Translations under genes and position numbers: made by a program
Shown: positions 47,448 through 58,564 of the stretch, one piece after another
Position numbering within the stretch: position 1 is the first letter of the stretch
Layout: every line of letters begins with the position of its first letter
Origin: Thinopyrum elongatum
Lineage: Eukaryota > Streptophyta > Magnoliopsida > Poales > Poaceae
DNA length: 64,000 bases
Direction: 5' to 3'
Assembly: GCA_011799875.1 (NCBI GenBank)
Contig: CM022299.1
Coordinates: 352,824,526-352,888,525 of the forward strand
Notes under the pieces: model-generated
Database searches by the model: none
Told to the model about the DNA's origin: nothing
What the model saw: the letters and a program-made list of their open reading frames with translations, nothing else

Positions 47448-48860
47448 TTTTTCCTGCCTAATATGGAGGCACTTCCTTGCGTCCGAAGATATAGCTGGTG
47501 GGTCCCAGCTGTCAGGGGAAAACTTTTTTTCGCTAATACAGAGGCCCTTCGGGTAGGTCCCTGCTGTCAGGTGGAGGAATCATTATTTTGCGCGTAATAA
47601 GGAGGCACTTCCTTGCTGCGGCCGTGGACCCAGATGTCAGCCTCTCCACGTACCGTCTTCTTCCGATGTAAGTCGTTCATTAACCACGTTGACCACGCCA
47701 CTGCGAGAGCACCAAGGCGGTGGACGATGGCGAGGCCTAGGAAGGGAATGAACCGGAGCCGGGGAAGACTCGGCAGTTGTTTCCCACGCGGAGGGGAGTA
47801 CGAGGGTTTATTGGTTGGGCTGCAGTGTGAGGCTGCCGTCGCCGGAGAATAACAGGATGTCTGGGTGAGTACAGGGATGGCCAGGCCAGCGATGGGAGTA
47901 GGGTGGAGCGGTGAGGCCTGCGCGATAGCAGAGCCGACCACAGGAGGCAGGAGTAGGCGGCACGACCAGCGCTGGTTTGGGCGGCTGGAGCAAGAAGACA
48001 AGAGGTTGAAGAAGCACTACGGCCGTTTGATGGACATCGTACGGTTACTGGAGCTAGAATCGTTCATATTGACTAAGTTGACAAAGCCCTCCGTCCGCGT
48101 CAACTTAGTAGGCCCACAAGTCAGCCTCCAACTATGGTGGGTCCCAGCTAGCAGGGGGAGTATTCATTTTTTTTGTGTGTATTAAGGAGGCACTTCCTTG
48201 TGTGCGAAGATATAGCTCGTGGGTCCCGGCTGTCAGCGGGAGGAACGTTTTTTCGCGAAATACAGAGGCCCTTCTGGTGGGTCCCTATTGTCAGGTGGAG
48301 GAATCATTATTTTGCGCGTAATAAGGAGGCACTTCCTTGCGTGCGGCAGTGGACCCAGCTGTCAGCCTCTCCACGTACAGTCCTCTTCTGATGGATGTCG
48401 TTCATTGACCACGCCGCACCGAGAGCACCAGGGCGGTGGACGATGGCGAGGCCTAGGAAGGGAACGATCCGGATCCGGGGAAGACTCGGCAATTGTTGCC
48501 CACGCGGTGGGGAGTATGGGGGTTTACTGGTTCGGCTGTCGTCGCTGGAAAATAATAGGAGGTGTGGGTGAGTAGAGGAATGGCCTGGCTAGCGATGGAG
48601 TAGGGTGGGGCGGTGCGGCCTGCGCGGCAGCACAGCCGGCCACGGGAGGAGGGAGCAGGCAGTCCCGCCGGTGCTGGTTTGAGCGGCTGGAGCAGGAAGA
48701 GCAGAGATTGACGAAGCACGGCGGCCATTGGATGGACATCCAATAGTCACTGCTCTCGTGTGTTGACTAAGTTGACGCGGCCTTGCGTGCGCGTCAACCT
48801 TTGTTTTAGGAAAGCGTACGCGTCAATCTATAGTAGGCGCACAAGTCAGCCTCAAATCTG
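47448..48860. repeat. Tandem duplication of about 700 bases in the CACTA element
   Basis: 47448-48151 and 48152-48860 repeat the same order: ATTCATTTTTTT, GGAGGCACTTCCTTG, GGTGGACGATGGCGAGGC, GGGGAAGACTCGGCA, GCGGCTGGAGCA, TTGACTAAGTTGAC. Divergence is moderate. The first block (GGAGGCACTTCCTTG) also occurs before (47388) and after (49592) the pair. Confidence 0.85.
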
Positions 48861-50001
48861 TGGAAAATAGCATACAGCCCATCTGCTATTATTTCTAATA
48901 ATTTACAGCCCATTTGCTAATTCTTAGGGATTTTTTGGAGCCCATATTCTTTTTGTTAGCATTACAGCCCATATTGTGGCCACGGTTAAAAAATTCTACG
49001 AAATTTTGCATATTTCAGTGCGGTCCGAACTATTTTTAATGCCGAAATTTTGAGTCACATTCAAACTAATTTGAAAAATAAATTTAGATCAATATAAAAT
49101 CCAAATAATTGTCCACGCATAAAAATCAATGGAATTTAAAATCTCGAAATGAAAAAAAAAATTGAAACTAATTGTCGGTTTGATGTGTTATAAAAATGTA
49201 CAGCCCATTTCTCATTAGTGATAGCCCATTTTCTCGGCAAGCCGAATGAAACTCTCTTCGTCTTGAAAGATTGGCAGCCCAGCAGGGCTAACAAAAGCAA
49301 GTAGGCCTCGGTTGGGTATTCTGCAAAAGAACAAAAAAACTGGGCTAGCCATTTTCAGAAGAAAAAAACTACTGGGCTCGTCTTGTGGTAAACATAAAAT
49401 AAAAGGCTGGCTAGACAGGCCAGAGTGCCCCGCATAGCCCAGTTGACACCCTCCTTCCATGTAAAAAACAAGAAGAACTGGGCGAGCTGCTGGGTCCCTG
49501 ATGTCAGCCGCTCATTGTGCAATTCTCTCATTTATTGACTACGTTGACAATGGCATGGGACCCAGATGTCAGAAATCCATTAGGGCTTGAAATAAGGAGG
49601 CACTTGCTTGCGTACTGCCATGACCCTGGTGGGTCCCTGCTATCATCCTCTCCACGTACAATCATCTCCTGATTGTGTGCGCGTCAACCTAGTAGGCCCA
49701 CAAGTCAGCCTCTAAACCCATGGCAGACAAATACAACCCATTTACAAAAATAACAGCCCATTCCATACGTTCAAACGGAAAGTTCAACGTTCAGAGGAAA
49801 GTAACAGGTCTGATCCAGATATAGAGTTCTGAACTTCCACGTTGACAACCATCATAGCCAAGTTAACTATCTACTCCCACTAATACTCTAGTAGTGTACA
49901 AGTACTAACTTACTCTTAGCTAACTAGACAATGTCGACCGCCATCTACGGTACACGCTAAACGCCGGCTGTGATGTCCTCCTCCTCCTCGCCTCGGACTT
50001 G

Positions 50002-50451
50002 CTAGAGGTGCGATAGGGCGCGTTGCTCGCGCGCATTGGCCCTTTCCATGCCGGCGTGGTCCACCAAAGCTTCGGCTTCTAAGCGGGAAACCCACTTGAT
50101 GAGCTGGTAGTAAAATTCGGCGTCGCGAACGCGTGCGTGCCAGACAGCCTCAAGGGCTATTTGCCATGAGCCGGCCTCCACGTAGTCGGCCCAGTTGCGG
50201 GCGCTCTGCTCGCGACTCAGAGCGTCGATGCGCTGCTGCTCCATGCCCCGCTGGCAGCGCAAATTGGCGATACGCTGCTCCTCCGCCAGGCGGTCACGCT
50301 CCAACAAGTCCCCATACTCCGCATTGCCATCTAAAGACCGATAGAATGCCTCCTCCCTCCGTCTGCCTTCCGATGAAAAACCGAACACTAGTTCCGGCGG
50401 TGACCGCCTCCGGCGTCGCCTATTGCGGACGGGCGGGGGCATGACAGACAT
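50002..50451 (-). CDS. Hypothetical 149-residue protein
   Basis: Minus-strand ORF. The earlier in-frame ATG at 50532 is only about 25 bases from a TATA-like CCTATAATTAC (about 50555-50565), so I prefer the ATG at 50451 (MSVMPPPVRNRRRRRR). The protein has a short arginine-rich N-terminus and then a highly charged, helical body with ERDRLAEEQRIANLRCQRG and SREQSARNWADYVEAG, which could be a coiled coil. It ends in alanine/glutamate/arginine-rich sequence. No known domain is recognised. It lies just right of the CACTA repeats, so it could be a passenger ORF of that transposon rather than a host gene. Confidence 0.5.
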   Translation of the reverse strand: MSVMPPPVRNRRRRRRSPPELVFGFSSEGRRREEAFYRSLDGNAEYGDLLERDRLAEEQRIANLRCQRGMEQQRIDALSREQSARNWADYVEAGSWQIALEAVWHARVRDAEFYYQLIKWVSRLEAEALVDHAGMERANAREQRALSHL

Positions 50452-50639
50452 GGCGAGAGCGAGGGCAAGTGGCGAGCGATGTCGGGCCAGTGGGTGCTTA
50501 TGAAGAGAGGGCGAGTTGGGTGATGGTGCCACCGGAGAACGCCGGGAACCAGTAATTATAGGCGGAAGGTAGGTGAATCAGCGTGTCACGGGAAACGCGA
50601 CGGTCATCAAAATTCAATGCATAAGCAGGCATGGCTTAG

Positions 50640-52125
50640 CGCGCCAGCTTGCCGTGCAAAACTAGAAAAACTGAAATTATGACTGTCTCGTCCCGTCCCG
50701 TCCCGTCAATGGTGTGTCCCGTCCGTGCTGGGTCGCACGTCGGCATGACGGTCAAACGAGTGCACTCGATTCATCCAGATGAGGTACGTGCGTGATCCGC
50801 TGGTTATTCACGTAGGATCGAGTCGGTCGGATAGTGTACGTGTAGGATCGCAATAGCTAATGAACGTTCATTGGGAGATAAGGCATTTTTGAATGTTTTT
50901 GCTGGCAGTTTCTTCAGATTCGCATGGCATTTTCTTTAGAACAGCATGTCAGTTTCTTCAGACGTAGGCATTTTTATTCAAAAAACTGCCACCTTCAGAT
51001 CTTGCGTCGCAACTAAAACTGGCAGGAGCGTATTAGTAAGCTAGCGAGTGATCGATCAGTAACTTGTAAACACTGAGCAAACCGAAATAAGGAACTGCTA
51101 GTAACTTGTGAACACTGAGCACACAGAAATAAGGATCATGCTGTGCACAGTAGTAAGAGTCGATCCATTCAAAATGTTCACACGAGACTCACAGGCCTGG
51201 CATTGTAATATGTTCACATTAGTAGCCCAAATTCACAACCAACTAGTACGATTCCCATACATAAGATCAACATGTTAATGCATCTCAATGATTCACAGAT
51301 CATATACAAATATGTAGCTCCAAAAGCAAAGATCTAGAAAAAACATCCGTTCTTGCTACTAACATGGATGCTTCTCTGGGCCAACATTTAGTACAAAGTG
51401 AAAGACAAATTTGTTTGTGAAGTCTACATTTCCTCTTGCAAACGTAAGTGGTTTCACTAACAGCTGGAACCATGAGAATGAACCACACATGATGGAGGAA
51501 CATCCACTGCAATATGATTTGGTCTTCTCTCGATCACACGGCGAGACTATTTTCGGAATACAAACTTTAACTTAGGCAAAATGATGCCCATTGTATAATT
51601 AGACCAAAGCAATGAAGCACCTAGTGTTGGCCAATAAATAGTATAGTACTACTTTTGTGCAGTCCATGAAGTGACTATCCAATCTTTCTGTGTCTATTTT
51701 CAAATGGCACTGCATGCAGTGACTATACTATTCTCTTCTGCAGTTCCACCAAAATTGAGGTCACTTTGTTTGTTTGCCAAATAGCAACGTGCAGACATCT
51801 ATCTGCATAAATATCAAGCAGCTAGTAAACATACACCGCACCTTGTATTTTCGGTTTAAACACGTCTCTTCTAGTCGTTTCCCCTTACCATCTGTCATGT
51901 TTTGCACTGGAGAATTTGATACTGTCATGTTTTGCCCTGGACAATTTCGTACTGAATTGATTTGCTGGTACAAAGAAGAAATATAGCGCCTATTCTTCAT
52001 CAGACCAAGCATATCCATGTTCGCAGTGATGGAAGAGGTGAAATCGATACAACCGAAATTGAGCATCCTATCATTGAATCATGTCCTGCACCTCCAACGT
52101 AGGTCCACCCTGCCAATAAATTCAC
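50640..52125. other. Low-copy non-coding stretch
   Basis: No gene-like ORF. Contains CGTCCCGTCCCGTCCCGTC (50690), a short direct repeat AGTAACTTGT(A/G)AACACTGAGCA at 51058 and 51100, and two TGCAGTTCCAC(C/T)AAAAT motifs that recur to the right. Nothing else recognised. Confidence 0.5.
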
Positions 52126-53505
52126 ATGCAAACCACTAATATTACTATCTAATGACAGTACAAAAAGAGTAGCAAACCATGTACCTTCATAATGAATAGC
52201 TCATAGTGCCACCAATTGGATATACCGGTTTGGAAGAAAACATGCTCATAATGATGAACCATTTGGACTTTTTATGCAGTTCCACTAAAATCGAGCATCC
52301 CTGTTTGCATAGATATTGAAAGTGTGATTACTATAAAAGTGGCACTAGTTGAAGCATATACTCACAAATATAAGCATTCCAATTTCTTAATGGGAAAAGG
52401 TAGCAAGACTATTTCTAACCACCTGTTTGAAGGAATAAATAAGGCAACAATGGCTGATGTCAGGAAGGCATACATAGTATTTTCTGAAAGATTGAACCAT
52501 TCCTGACCTTTCCTCTTCTTTTAAGCATATTTTGTGCAGTTCAACTAAAATAAAACGCCATCACCACCTTGACAATTCAGTGACACTGTACAAAAAGCAA
52601 TGACTTACCATTAGATCATGATGTCAGGTATGTAATTGATAGGCATTAGAGACAAACATGTAGACCTCCTCCGATAACATAATGAACATTAATTTTAACA
52701 AAGGTGTGACTAGCTTTATGGACATAATTTGAGTGAACTCTACACCCTCTGTTCCTTAATATAAGACGTTTTCGCAGTTCAATTTAAAGTACCCAAACGT
52801 CTAGTATTTAGAAAAACAGGTAATAGTTTTCTTGAGCACATATCTGGGAAAGCTTGCCACACCTTATATATGTCCATATGCTAATGCAACACCATTTGAA
52901 TAGTACAAATATACACTAATCCAGTGGCTAGTGCAACAATAGAGTAGTTTTTTTATTACGGGGTACAGTACAATGGTTTTACTGAACAGATTTCCATAAG
53001 TTAGCACTGGAAGATTTCTATAAGCATTAACTATACAAAATGTAAAGGTAACAAGTTTCAGCATTGGTATACTAGCTGTGCAACAACATTAAACCAAATA
53101 CGAAAGTCTGAAGGTAACTAGCACTATTAACTAATGACAGTATAAAAAAATTGCAAACCATGTACCTTCAAGGTAAATATCATTTCGAACTCGAGGGGAC
53201 TTGAAAAATTGCTATCCCAATCTTGATAATCGATCAAACATAAAAACTTGATCAACCGAATCAAGAAAACAGCCAGAGGAGGAGGTGCCCAGTCTTGACC
53301 TTTCCTCTTCTCTTCATAATTTTTTGTGCAGTTTAACCAAAATAAAATGACATCAGCGCCTTGGCATTTTGGTGACACTGTACAAAAAAATTGACTTATC
53401 TCATGAAAGTGAGGTATGTAATCTATAAGCATTAACGGTGCAAAAATCTGAAGGTAGTAACAAGTTTCATCGTTGGTATACTGGCTGTGCAACAACATTA
53501 GAATG
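52126..53505. repeat. Old tandem duplication with unequal units
   Basis: Three landmarks repeat in the same order: CTAATGACAGTA..AAACCATGTACCTTCA (52150, 53135), TGACCTTTCCTCTTCT..GACACTGTACAAAAA (52502, 53297), and TATAAGCATTAAC..GCTGTGCAACAACATTA (53021, 53427). Unit 1 is about 970 bases, unit 2 about 390. Unit 1 is longer partly because of a Stowaway-like insertion at 52743. Confidence 0.7.
52743..52823. mobile_element. Short Stowaway-like MITE
   Basis: Starts with a CACCCTCTGTTCCTTAATAT variant of the CTCCCTCCGTTCC terminus, followed by TAAGACGTTTT and its mirror AACGTCTAGTATT. About 81 bases, TA on both sides. Right end strongly diverged. Confidence 0.5.
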
Positions 53506-54236
53506 CCTTAGCTGAAAAATCTTTGATACATCCACAATCAACAGCTAACCCTGAAATAATCCAGTGACATTAAACGACATTGCTTAAATTTATCGGTGGC
53601 ATTAGACTGAGTGCGGCATTAGTTTAATGTGGCATCATTTTAGCAGTAGCATTGCTTGACTTTACCGGTGGTGTTATACTAATAGCAAAAAAGTGGCAAT
53701 AAGAGCATGGGAGGCCCATTCGGACAGTGGACGCACCAGTACGATGTACCTCCACGGACGCATAGAGTGGCGAGGGAGGGATGGTTGCCCACAGCAACAA
53801 ATATCCAGGCAACATATGTGGATTACATCCCATTTTTGTTCTCTTTAGGGCCCTTTTTTCCTATGTGAGGACAACAAACCGATCGACCTGGTCATTCTCT
53901 GTTGCGTTGTCATGCCTTTCTACCCTTTTTCAACCAAGAGACACGAGACTCGTTCCTTAGCTACTGATTTTCCCCTTTTCAACCTAGATGCGGGTTCGAT
54001 ACCTAGTCTCTTCGATAGTACTTTCTCCCTTCCTTTCCTTATTCAACCCAGACATGGATTAGTCTGCATGAAGTAGGGTTTCCTTTAATAGTGCAAATTA
54101 AGGTTTTCGTCTACGTGACTAGCAGAGCAGAGGATAGCAAATTGGGGAGATGGTGGAGTGGAAAAAGATCCACATGCAGCGATGTGGCAGATGGGGGCAA
54201 TAGAATAAGGGTATGGTTCGAAAAGAGGTAGCATAC

Positions 54237-54572
54237 CTGAGGGTCGACGGGAAGTGGCTTTGCTCGTGGTCGTCATCCTCCGCACACACTACGGCAGCGA
54301 GCTTGGGGACAGAGGCCATCCCGCGCGGGCGCTAGGTCTGAGAGGACGGCCTTGTCATCATTGTGTCACCTCGCTCGCCGACGATGAGTGCGTCAACGCT
54401 GCATGTCCTTTTCTTCCCCGACGGACGGGATCCTGGCGGATCTGTGACCACCGGTGAGGAGGGAGAGAGAGAGGGGCCACTGCCATCTTTTTAGATCTGG
54501 AGAGAGGGTGATAGTGTGAGAAGCAAGTGGGCAGCCCTTAGCAAGCAAGCGCTAAGCTCCAGCCTATATATC
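54237..54572 (-). other. Possible first exon of a minus-strand transcript
   Basis: The minus strand shows a TATA motif (ATATATAGG, 54564-54572), a GC-rich leader, and an ATG at 54319 (MASVPKLAAVVCAEDDDHEQ) that ends at the splice-donor-like CTCAG|GTATGC (54237). A short upstream ORF starts at 54486. No convincing later exon was found between 50.6 and 54.2 kb, so it may be a non-coding or decayed transcript. Confidence 0.3.
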
Positions 54573-54988
54573 TTTTTTTATACTAGTACTAGAGGTGGAG
54601 TAGTGGTAGAGTAGTTTATATTTTCTCTGCATACAGTACCAATTAGTTGTGCTTCAAAACTAAACGACACACCATTAATTAAAAAATAAAGTCGAGAAAT
54701 AATGCGGCACCTCGGGCCAACGCGGCCAGATCGCATTTTGCACGAGAAATGACACACCATGTTTCGTTGACATGTGGTCCCGCTCCAACATGTCAGTGAG
54801 ACGACAGCGAGTCCTTTTGTACAATTTCCGAGCGGACGTCTATGTAGGCCGGGGCACCTCTTCCTGTACCGTGGCAACCGTCCACCACCTCTTCGCCTTT
54901 CCTTCTCAATTTGGAACTGCTGTCGCACGCTCTTCCTCCCTCCATTTGCCTTCACCCTTCCTTCTGCCATTGTTCGATCGTCTTCTCC

Positions 54989-56391
54989 ATGGAGGGAACA
55001 GGCCGAAAACAACCCCGTTATTCTTGCCCCGATCTGAAAGATAACGTGGTGGAGGAACTCATTGATCGGTGCAATGTCATCACCTCGGCTAGCATGGCAG
55101 GTTCGTTCAAGACCATTCTCAACTCAACAAATAACATCATTACAAAGAACCCAAGGGTTCAGGAGCGGTTTGATCTCCCCTATCTCCTTCGCCATGACCC
55201 TGCTCGCTGGCGTGGGGACGACGGAAGCCTCGCCTTGTGCAAGTTGATGCCGCTTGATAATGATATGTGTGATGTTAAGATGCCATCGCTTAAGGGTAAG
55301 GCCTGGGCAGGCGCAAATGGAGATTGGGTTGTTTATATTGGGCACAACTGCGAGTGGGAACTTGTGAATGTGTACACTTGTCACCGGGTTCCACTTCCAA
55401 AAATCTTAGAGTGCCCTGAGGTTGAGCACACATATGATCTACATAGGTTCAACGATCATGGTGACTGTCGTCTACAGAAGATAGCAATTTGTCGTGTTCC
55501 CAACCGCTCTTGGAATTACATGAACTATCATGTTGTTGCTATCTTCGACAAGCTTGTTGCCGTCCTTACTTCCACGCCTCGATGGATATTGCTCAAAAAT
55601 CAATTTCTGTACATGGATGAGTACTGTGATGCAATTCAATACGAGAGTCTTGTGTTTGCTCCCACCACTCATGGCGCTGTTTTTGCAAGGAATCCTTATT
55701 GCTTCGGTACGTTTGTCTTCCACCGTAATTAGAACTGTTTCATCCACGTGCATGCGAGTTAGTATCCCCGTACTAATTAACCTTCTTGTGTTTCCAAGGT
55801 CCTGTGAACATTCCACCACCTATACTTGAAAAAAATTATAACCAAGGGGGAGATGATGATGGTGATGATCACAAGCATGAGGACGAGCAGGACCTACATA
55901 CTCAATGGCGCTTGGCAACTTATTCCGATGGATCACCTCTTCTTGTATGTATACAGGGCACTGCTGACGTTACTAAGGAAGCAGGTGTTGTCTCCCATGG
56001 TTGCACTCTCTGGACCTATTCCAACATCAGTTGCAGGGTATTCGGGATGGATACTAGTGTGCTAGCGCCAGCACCTTCCGCCTGGTTCCGTATTGATAGT
56101 CTTGGAGAAAACTCGCTCTTCCTTGGACAAAACTATCCAATGATGGTGAAAGGCGATCTAGCTGTTGTTGGCACAATGTTACTACCATTTATGAGAAGCA
56201 ATTGTATCTATACCTCAGACATTGCTATGGTTCCCTACCCTGGCTATCACAATATGCGTCCTGATATAGGCCGCTTCAGCCTGGATGATGAGTCCTGCGT
56301 TGGTCTTGATATTGACAATAGCTGGCCCTTCCCGGAGGCTTACTTATGGTTCAAAGCAAGCATTTCCAACGCCGAGGATTGGTTGAGCTGA
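54989..56391 (+). CDS. DUF295 (SKIP23-like) protein, two exons
   Basis: Exon 1 54989-55706, intron 55707-55798 (92 bases, GTACGT..CCAAG, phase 1), exon 2 55799-56391; 436 residues. The C-terminal half has the DUF295 signature (WFRIDSLGENSLFLGQNYPM, CIYTSDIAM, SWPFPEAYLWFKAS). DUF295 is a beta-propeller-like domain common in grass F-box-related proteins. The N-terminus (residues 14-45, DLKDNVVEELIDRC) could be a worn F-box. An acidic insertion (GGDDDGDDHKHEDEQD) lies just after the intron. I chose the ATG at 54989 over 54911, whose extra residues look like leader sequence. Likely role, by family only, is SCF-type adaptor or orphan DUF295. No stop or frameshift. Confidence 0.88.
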
Positions 56392-57070
56392 AGTTCATTT
56401 CATTGCTTGTTATTTGTTGTGTGATAAAAACTTTAGTATTTACTAGAATGTTTTGTTGGAAATAATCTATAATCCAACATGTATCCTCGTTGTCGTTGTG
56501 TGTTGATGACTTGTTGTATGCAATGAATGGTACATTTGCATATGCATGTCATAAACTCAATTTATGAATGGTTTTTGAGTCACTTCTTGGAGTGTGAGTA
56601 CCGTATTAGTATAGCCAGCATCTGGTTATATGAAGTTGCCACATCACATAGAGCCAACCTAATAGTGGAGTATGCTAGTACAATAGTTAGTCATAGTAGT
56701 AGTATACCATCAACTAGAGCTAGGTGTCGTACGGAGGCCGAGAAATATGGTGATAGCGTGAGGTGCGCTTGTACGTATGATGTAGGCACAGGGCTTGATG
56801 TGTTTCCTACTCCTCCGGTCTAAATGTGGAGAAAATTTGGTCGAGTTCTTCCTCCTTTTGCCGACACGTGGGACATCCAGCATCCAGGTCGTGTCATGCA
56901 AGAAAATGGAGTGCTACTTGAAGGTAGGAGTACGTGCCGTGCATCTTGGGTTAAACTGTAATAGAATCTTACTCTTGAGTAACTCCAAAAGTGGCCACCG
57001 AAGATCTTTATTGGATTTGTTTTTCATCACCAGCACGTCGAGGTGAAAGATGTGCAGATTTAGTGGGTCT
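56392..57070. other. Non-coding stretch downstream of the DUF295 gene
   Basis: 3' flank of the gene. AT-rich, with AATAAT near 56460 as a possible polyadenylation signal. No further ORF supported. Confidence 0.4.
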
Positions 57071-57074
57071 TCTT

Positions 57075-57489
57075 GCGTTTTCACTGACATGTGGGACCGA
57101 ATGTGAGCAAACAGACAATGGGCACACTCCGCGCGTCTGCTGGCTGGCTGAGAAGAGAGAGAGGAGGACTGAGCACGGACTCCAGGAAATTTTGCGACAA
57201 TGTGAGTACTAGTACTAGTGGTGTACCGTATGGCCTAGTGGTGTTCGCTCTACGTAACCAGCAACTCGATTAATAGTGGGGTGGCATGGGCCATAACTAG
57301 CATTCACGTCTAGCAGTACGGCACACGCCACCCACACGAGTCCCATCTGACACCAATTTTCTTGGACTCCGTGCTACAACTATCTCTTCTCCCTCCTATT
57401 TTCTCTAGCTCAGCCATCGCGTGGTGGGCGGGGTGGGGGTTTGCCGATAGTCGGTTTGCTCAACCGCGGTCCCACTTGTAAGTGAAAAT
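57075..57489. repeat. Diverged inverted repeat (foldback/MITE)
   Basis: The left arm near 57075-57165 (GTTTTCACTGACATGTGGGA, GAGCAAACAGAC, GGCTGGCTGAGAA) pairs with the right arm near 57400-57489 (reverse complement TTTTCACTTACAAGTGGGAC, GAGCAAACCGAC, GATGGCTGAGC). Arms are about 90 bases and about 75-80% alike by eye. The loop of about 235 bases has no recognised content. Superfamily unclear. Confidence 0.6.
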
Positions 57490-57893
57490 GCAACACAACA
57501 CAGATTCCCCCTTGAGCGGCATGCCGGACGAACCGTGTAGGGGTGCGACGTGAACACGGCAGGCTTTTCCTTTTTTTTGAGGAACCGGCAGGAGGAGCAC
57601 TGCCTTTTTCTTATAGAAGGGATGGCAAAAAACACGCAATTTACAGAGGGGCGAGGCTTTTCCTTTTGAACTTGTAACTTGTAAAATTTGGTTCTGCTCC
57701 TTGGCGCGACCGATAGATAGAAATTACGATTTTCCCTAGAGTAATGAGAAGTTTGGTTCTGGCACGGTTCATGCATGGTACGTATGAAAATTATAAAGTT
57801 GATGTGAAAGGTAAGACAATTACAATATACTACTTCATGGAATTGACGGAAAGATAAACATACATACGGATCCATCAACGACATCCTCACGCC

Positions 57894-58460
57894 CTAGTGC
57901 GCCGGGTCACCAACCGACATGTGAGGAGCAGCGGCGTTGGAGGCGAGCTCAACGTGCTTCTGAACAATGCCATCCAAGGCTGCCCTGTGGTCCAAGAAGG
58001 CCATCGTCCTATCTTCCTCCTCTTGCATGTAGTAGTCCTTGTGGATGATTTGCTCGTAGACGTGGGTGATTATGTCGATGGTGTCTTGCTGCGCCAGGCG
58101 CTGCGCAGCCAGCGCGACCTCGAGGTGGACATTCTCCGGCGTGACGGCGGGCAGTCGCAGGGCCACAAGTGCGTCGAAGAGGTTGTCACCATAGAGGCCG
58201 TTGAGGGTGGTAGGCATCGCAGAGCCTGGGTGCGTGGGCTGGAGGCGTACGTCAAGGTCGTCCGTGATCTTGACGACGGTAAACTTGTCGAGGAAGCCAA
58301 CGAGGACCTCGTCGAACAAGGAGACGAAGCTATTGTCCAAGAGGCCTCTCGCCCTGGCGGCCTCAAGCATGACCTGGAGACGTTCCTCGGTGCCGGGCCA
58401 CAGGCCGGCATCGTGGACCATCTGGCACAGCCGGCTGATGCTCGCGCTCATCGCCTCCAT
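57894..58460 (-). CDS. Single-exon protein of unknown function, 188 residues
   Basis: ORF from ATG 58460 to stop 57894 on the minus strand, GC-rich with strong G/C third positions, as usual for intronless grass genes. A TATA box (CATATAAAGG) lies at about 58565-58574, 105 bases upstream. The protein is mostly helical (EAMSASISRLCQMVHDAGL; EERLQVMLEAARARGLLDN). The middle is FDEVLVGFLDKFTVVKI, and the C-terminal half contains NVHLEVALAAQRLAQQDT and a glutamate/aspartate-rich segment. No known family, signal peptide or membrane segment is recognised. The long opposite-strand ORF over the same bases is a shadow. Confidence 0.7.
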   Translation of the reverse strand: MEAMSASISRLCQMVHDAGLWPGTEERLQVMLEAARARGLLDNSFVSLFDEVLVGFLDKFTVVKITDDLDVRLQPTHPGSAMPTTLNGLYGDNLFDALVALRLPAVTPENVHLEVALAAQRLAQQDTIDIITHVYEQIIHKDYYMQEEEDRTMAFLDHRAALDGIVQKHVELASNAAAPHMSVGDPAH

Positions 58461-58564
58461 GGGTCTAGCTTCTAGTCAACTGATCTTGCGATTGGAGTGA
58501 TCACTCTTGCCCTTGGTTAGGGTGCGTAGGTGCGTAGTATTTCGTAGATTGGACTGACGAGGAG

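Larger units (their letters stand above)
45868..49850 (+). mobile_element. CACTA DNA transposon, left end and subterminal region
   Basis: CACTACAAAAAAAAGACA at 45868 is a CACTA terminal inverted repeat. It is followed by subterminal motifs (TTCTATGAC, CATGACAGAAAATGGGC) and GC-rich, TGAACCCGAGCGA-bearing repeats typical of large non-autonomous grass CACTA elements. It interrupts element C after ATA. Reiterated AGCCCAT / GGAGGCACTTCCTTGCG blocks continue to about 49,850, so it extends at least that far. I could not find the matching right terminus (TTTGTAGTG), so the end is approximate. No transposase domain is seen. Confidence 0.75.

Noticed and set aside
47865..48575. Plus-strand ORFs near the CACTA tandem repeat
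   Set aside because: Both repeat units produce similar but broken frames with no domain; product of repeat sequence.
49200..49220. CATTAGTGATA as the right end of the CACTA element
   Set aside because: Only five terminal bases agree with the left end, and the same AGCCCAT and GGAGGCACTT repeats continue to about 49,850.
54911..54988. Upstream start for the DUF295 gene
   Set aside because: The additional 26 residues are hydrophobic/histidine-rich leader-like sequence without family support.
57897..58475. Long plus-strand ORF (192 codons)
   Set aside because: It covers almost exactly the minus-strand 188-residue gene, has no promoter of its own and its product is low-complexity valine/glycine; a high-GC antisense shadow.
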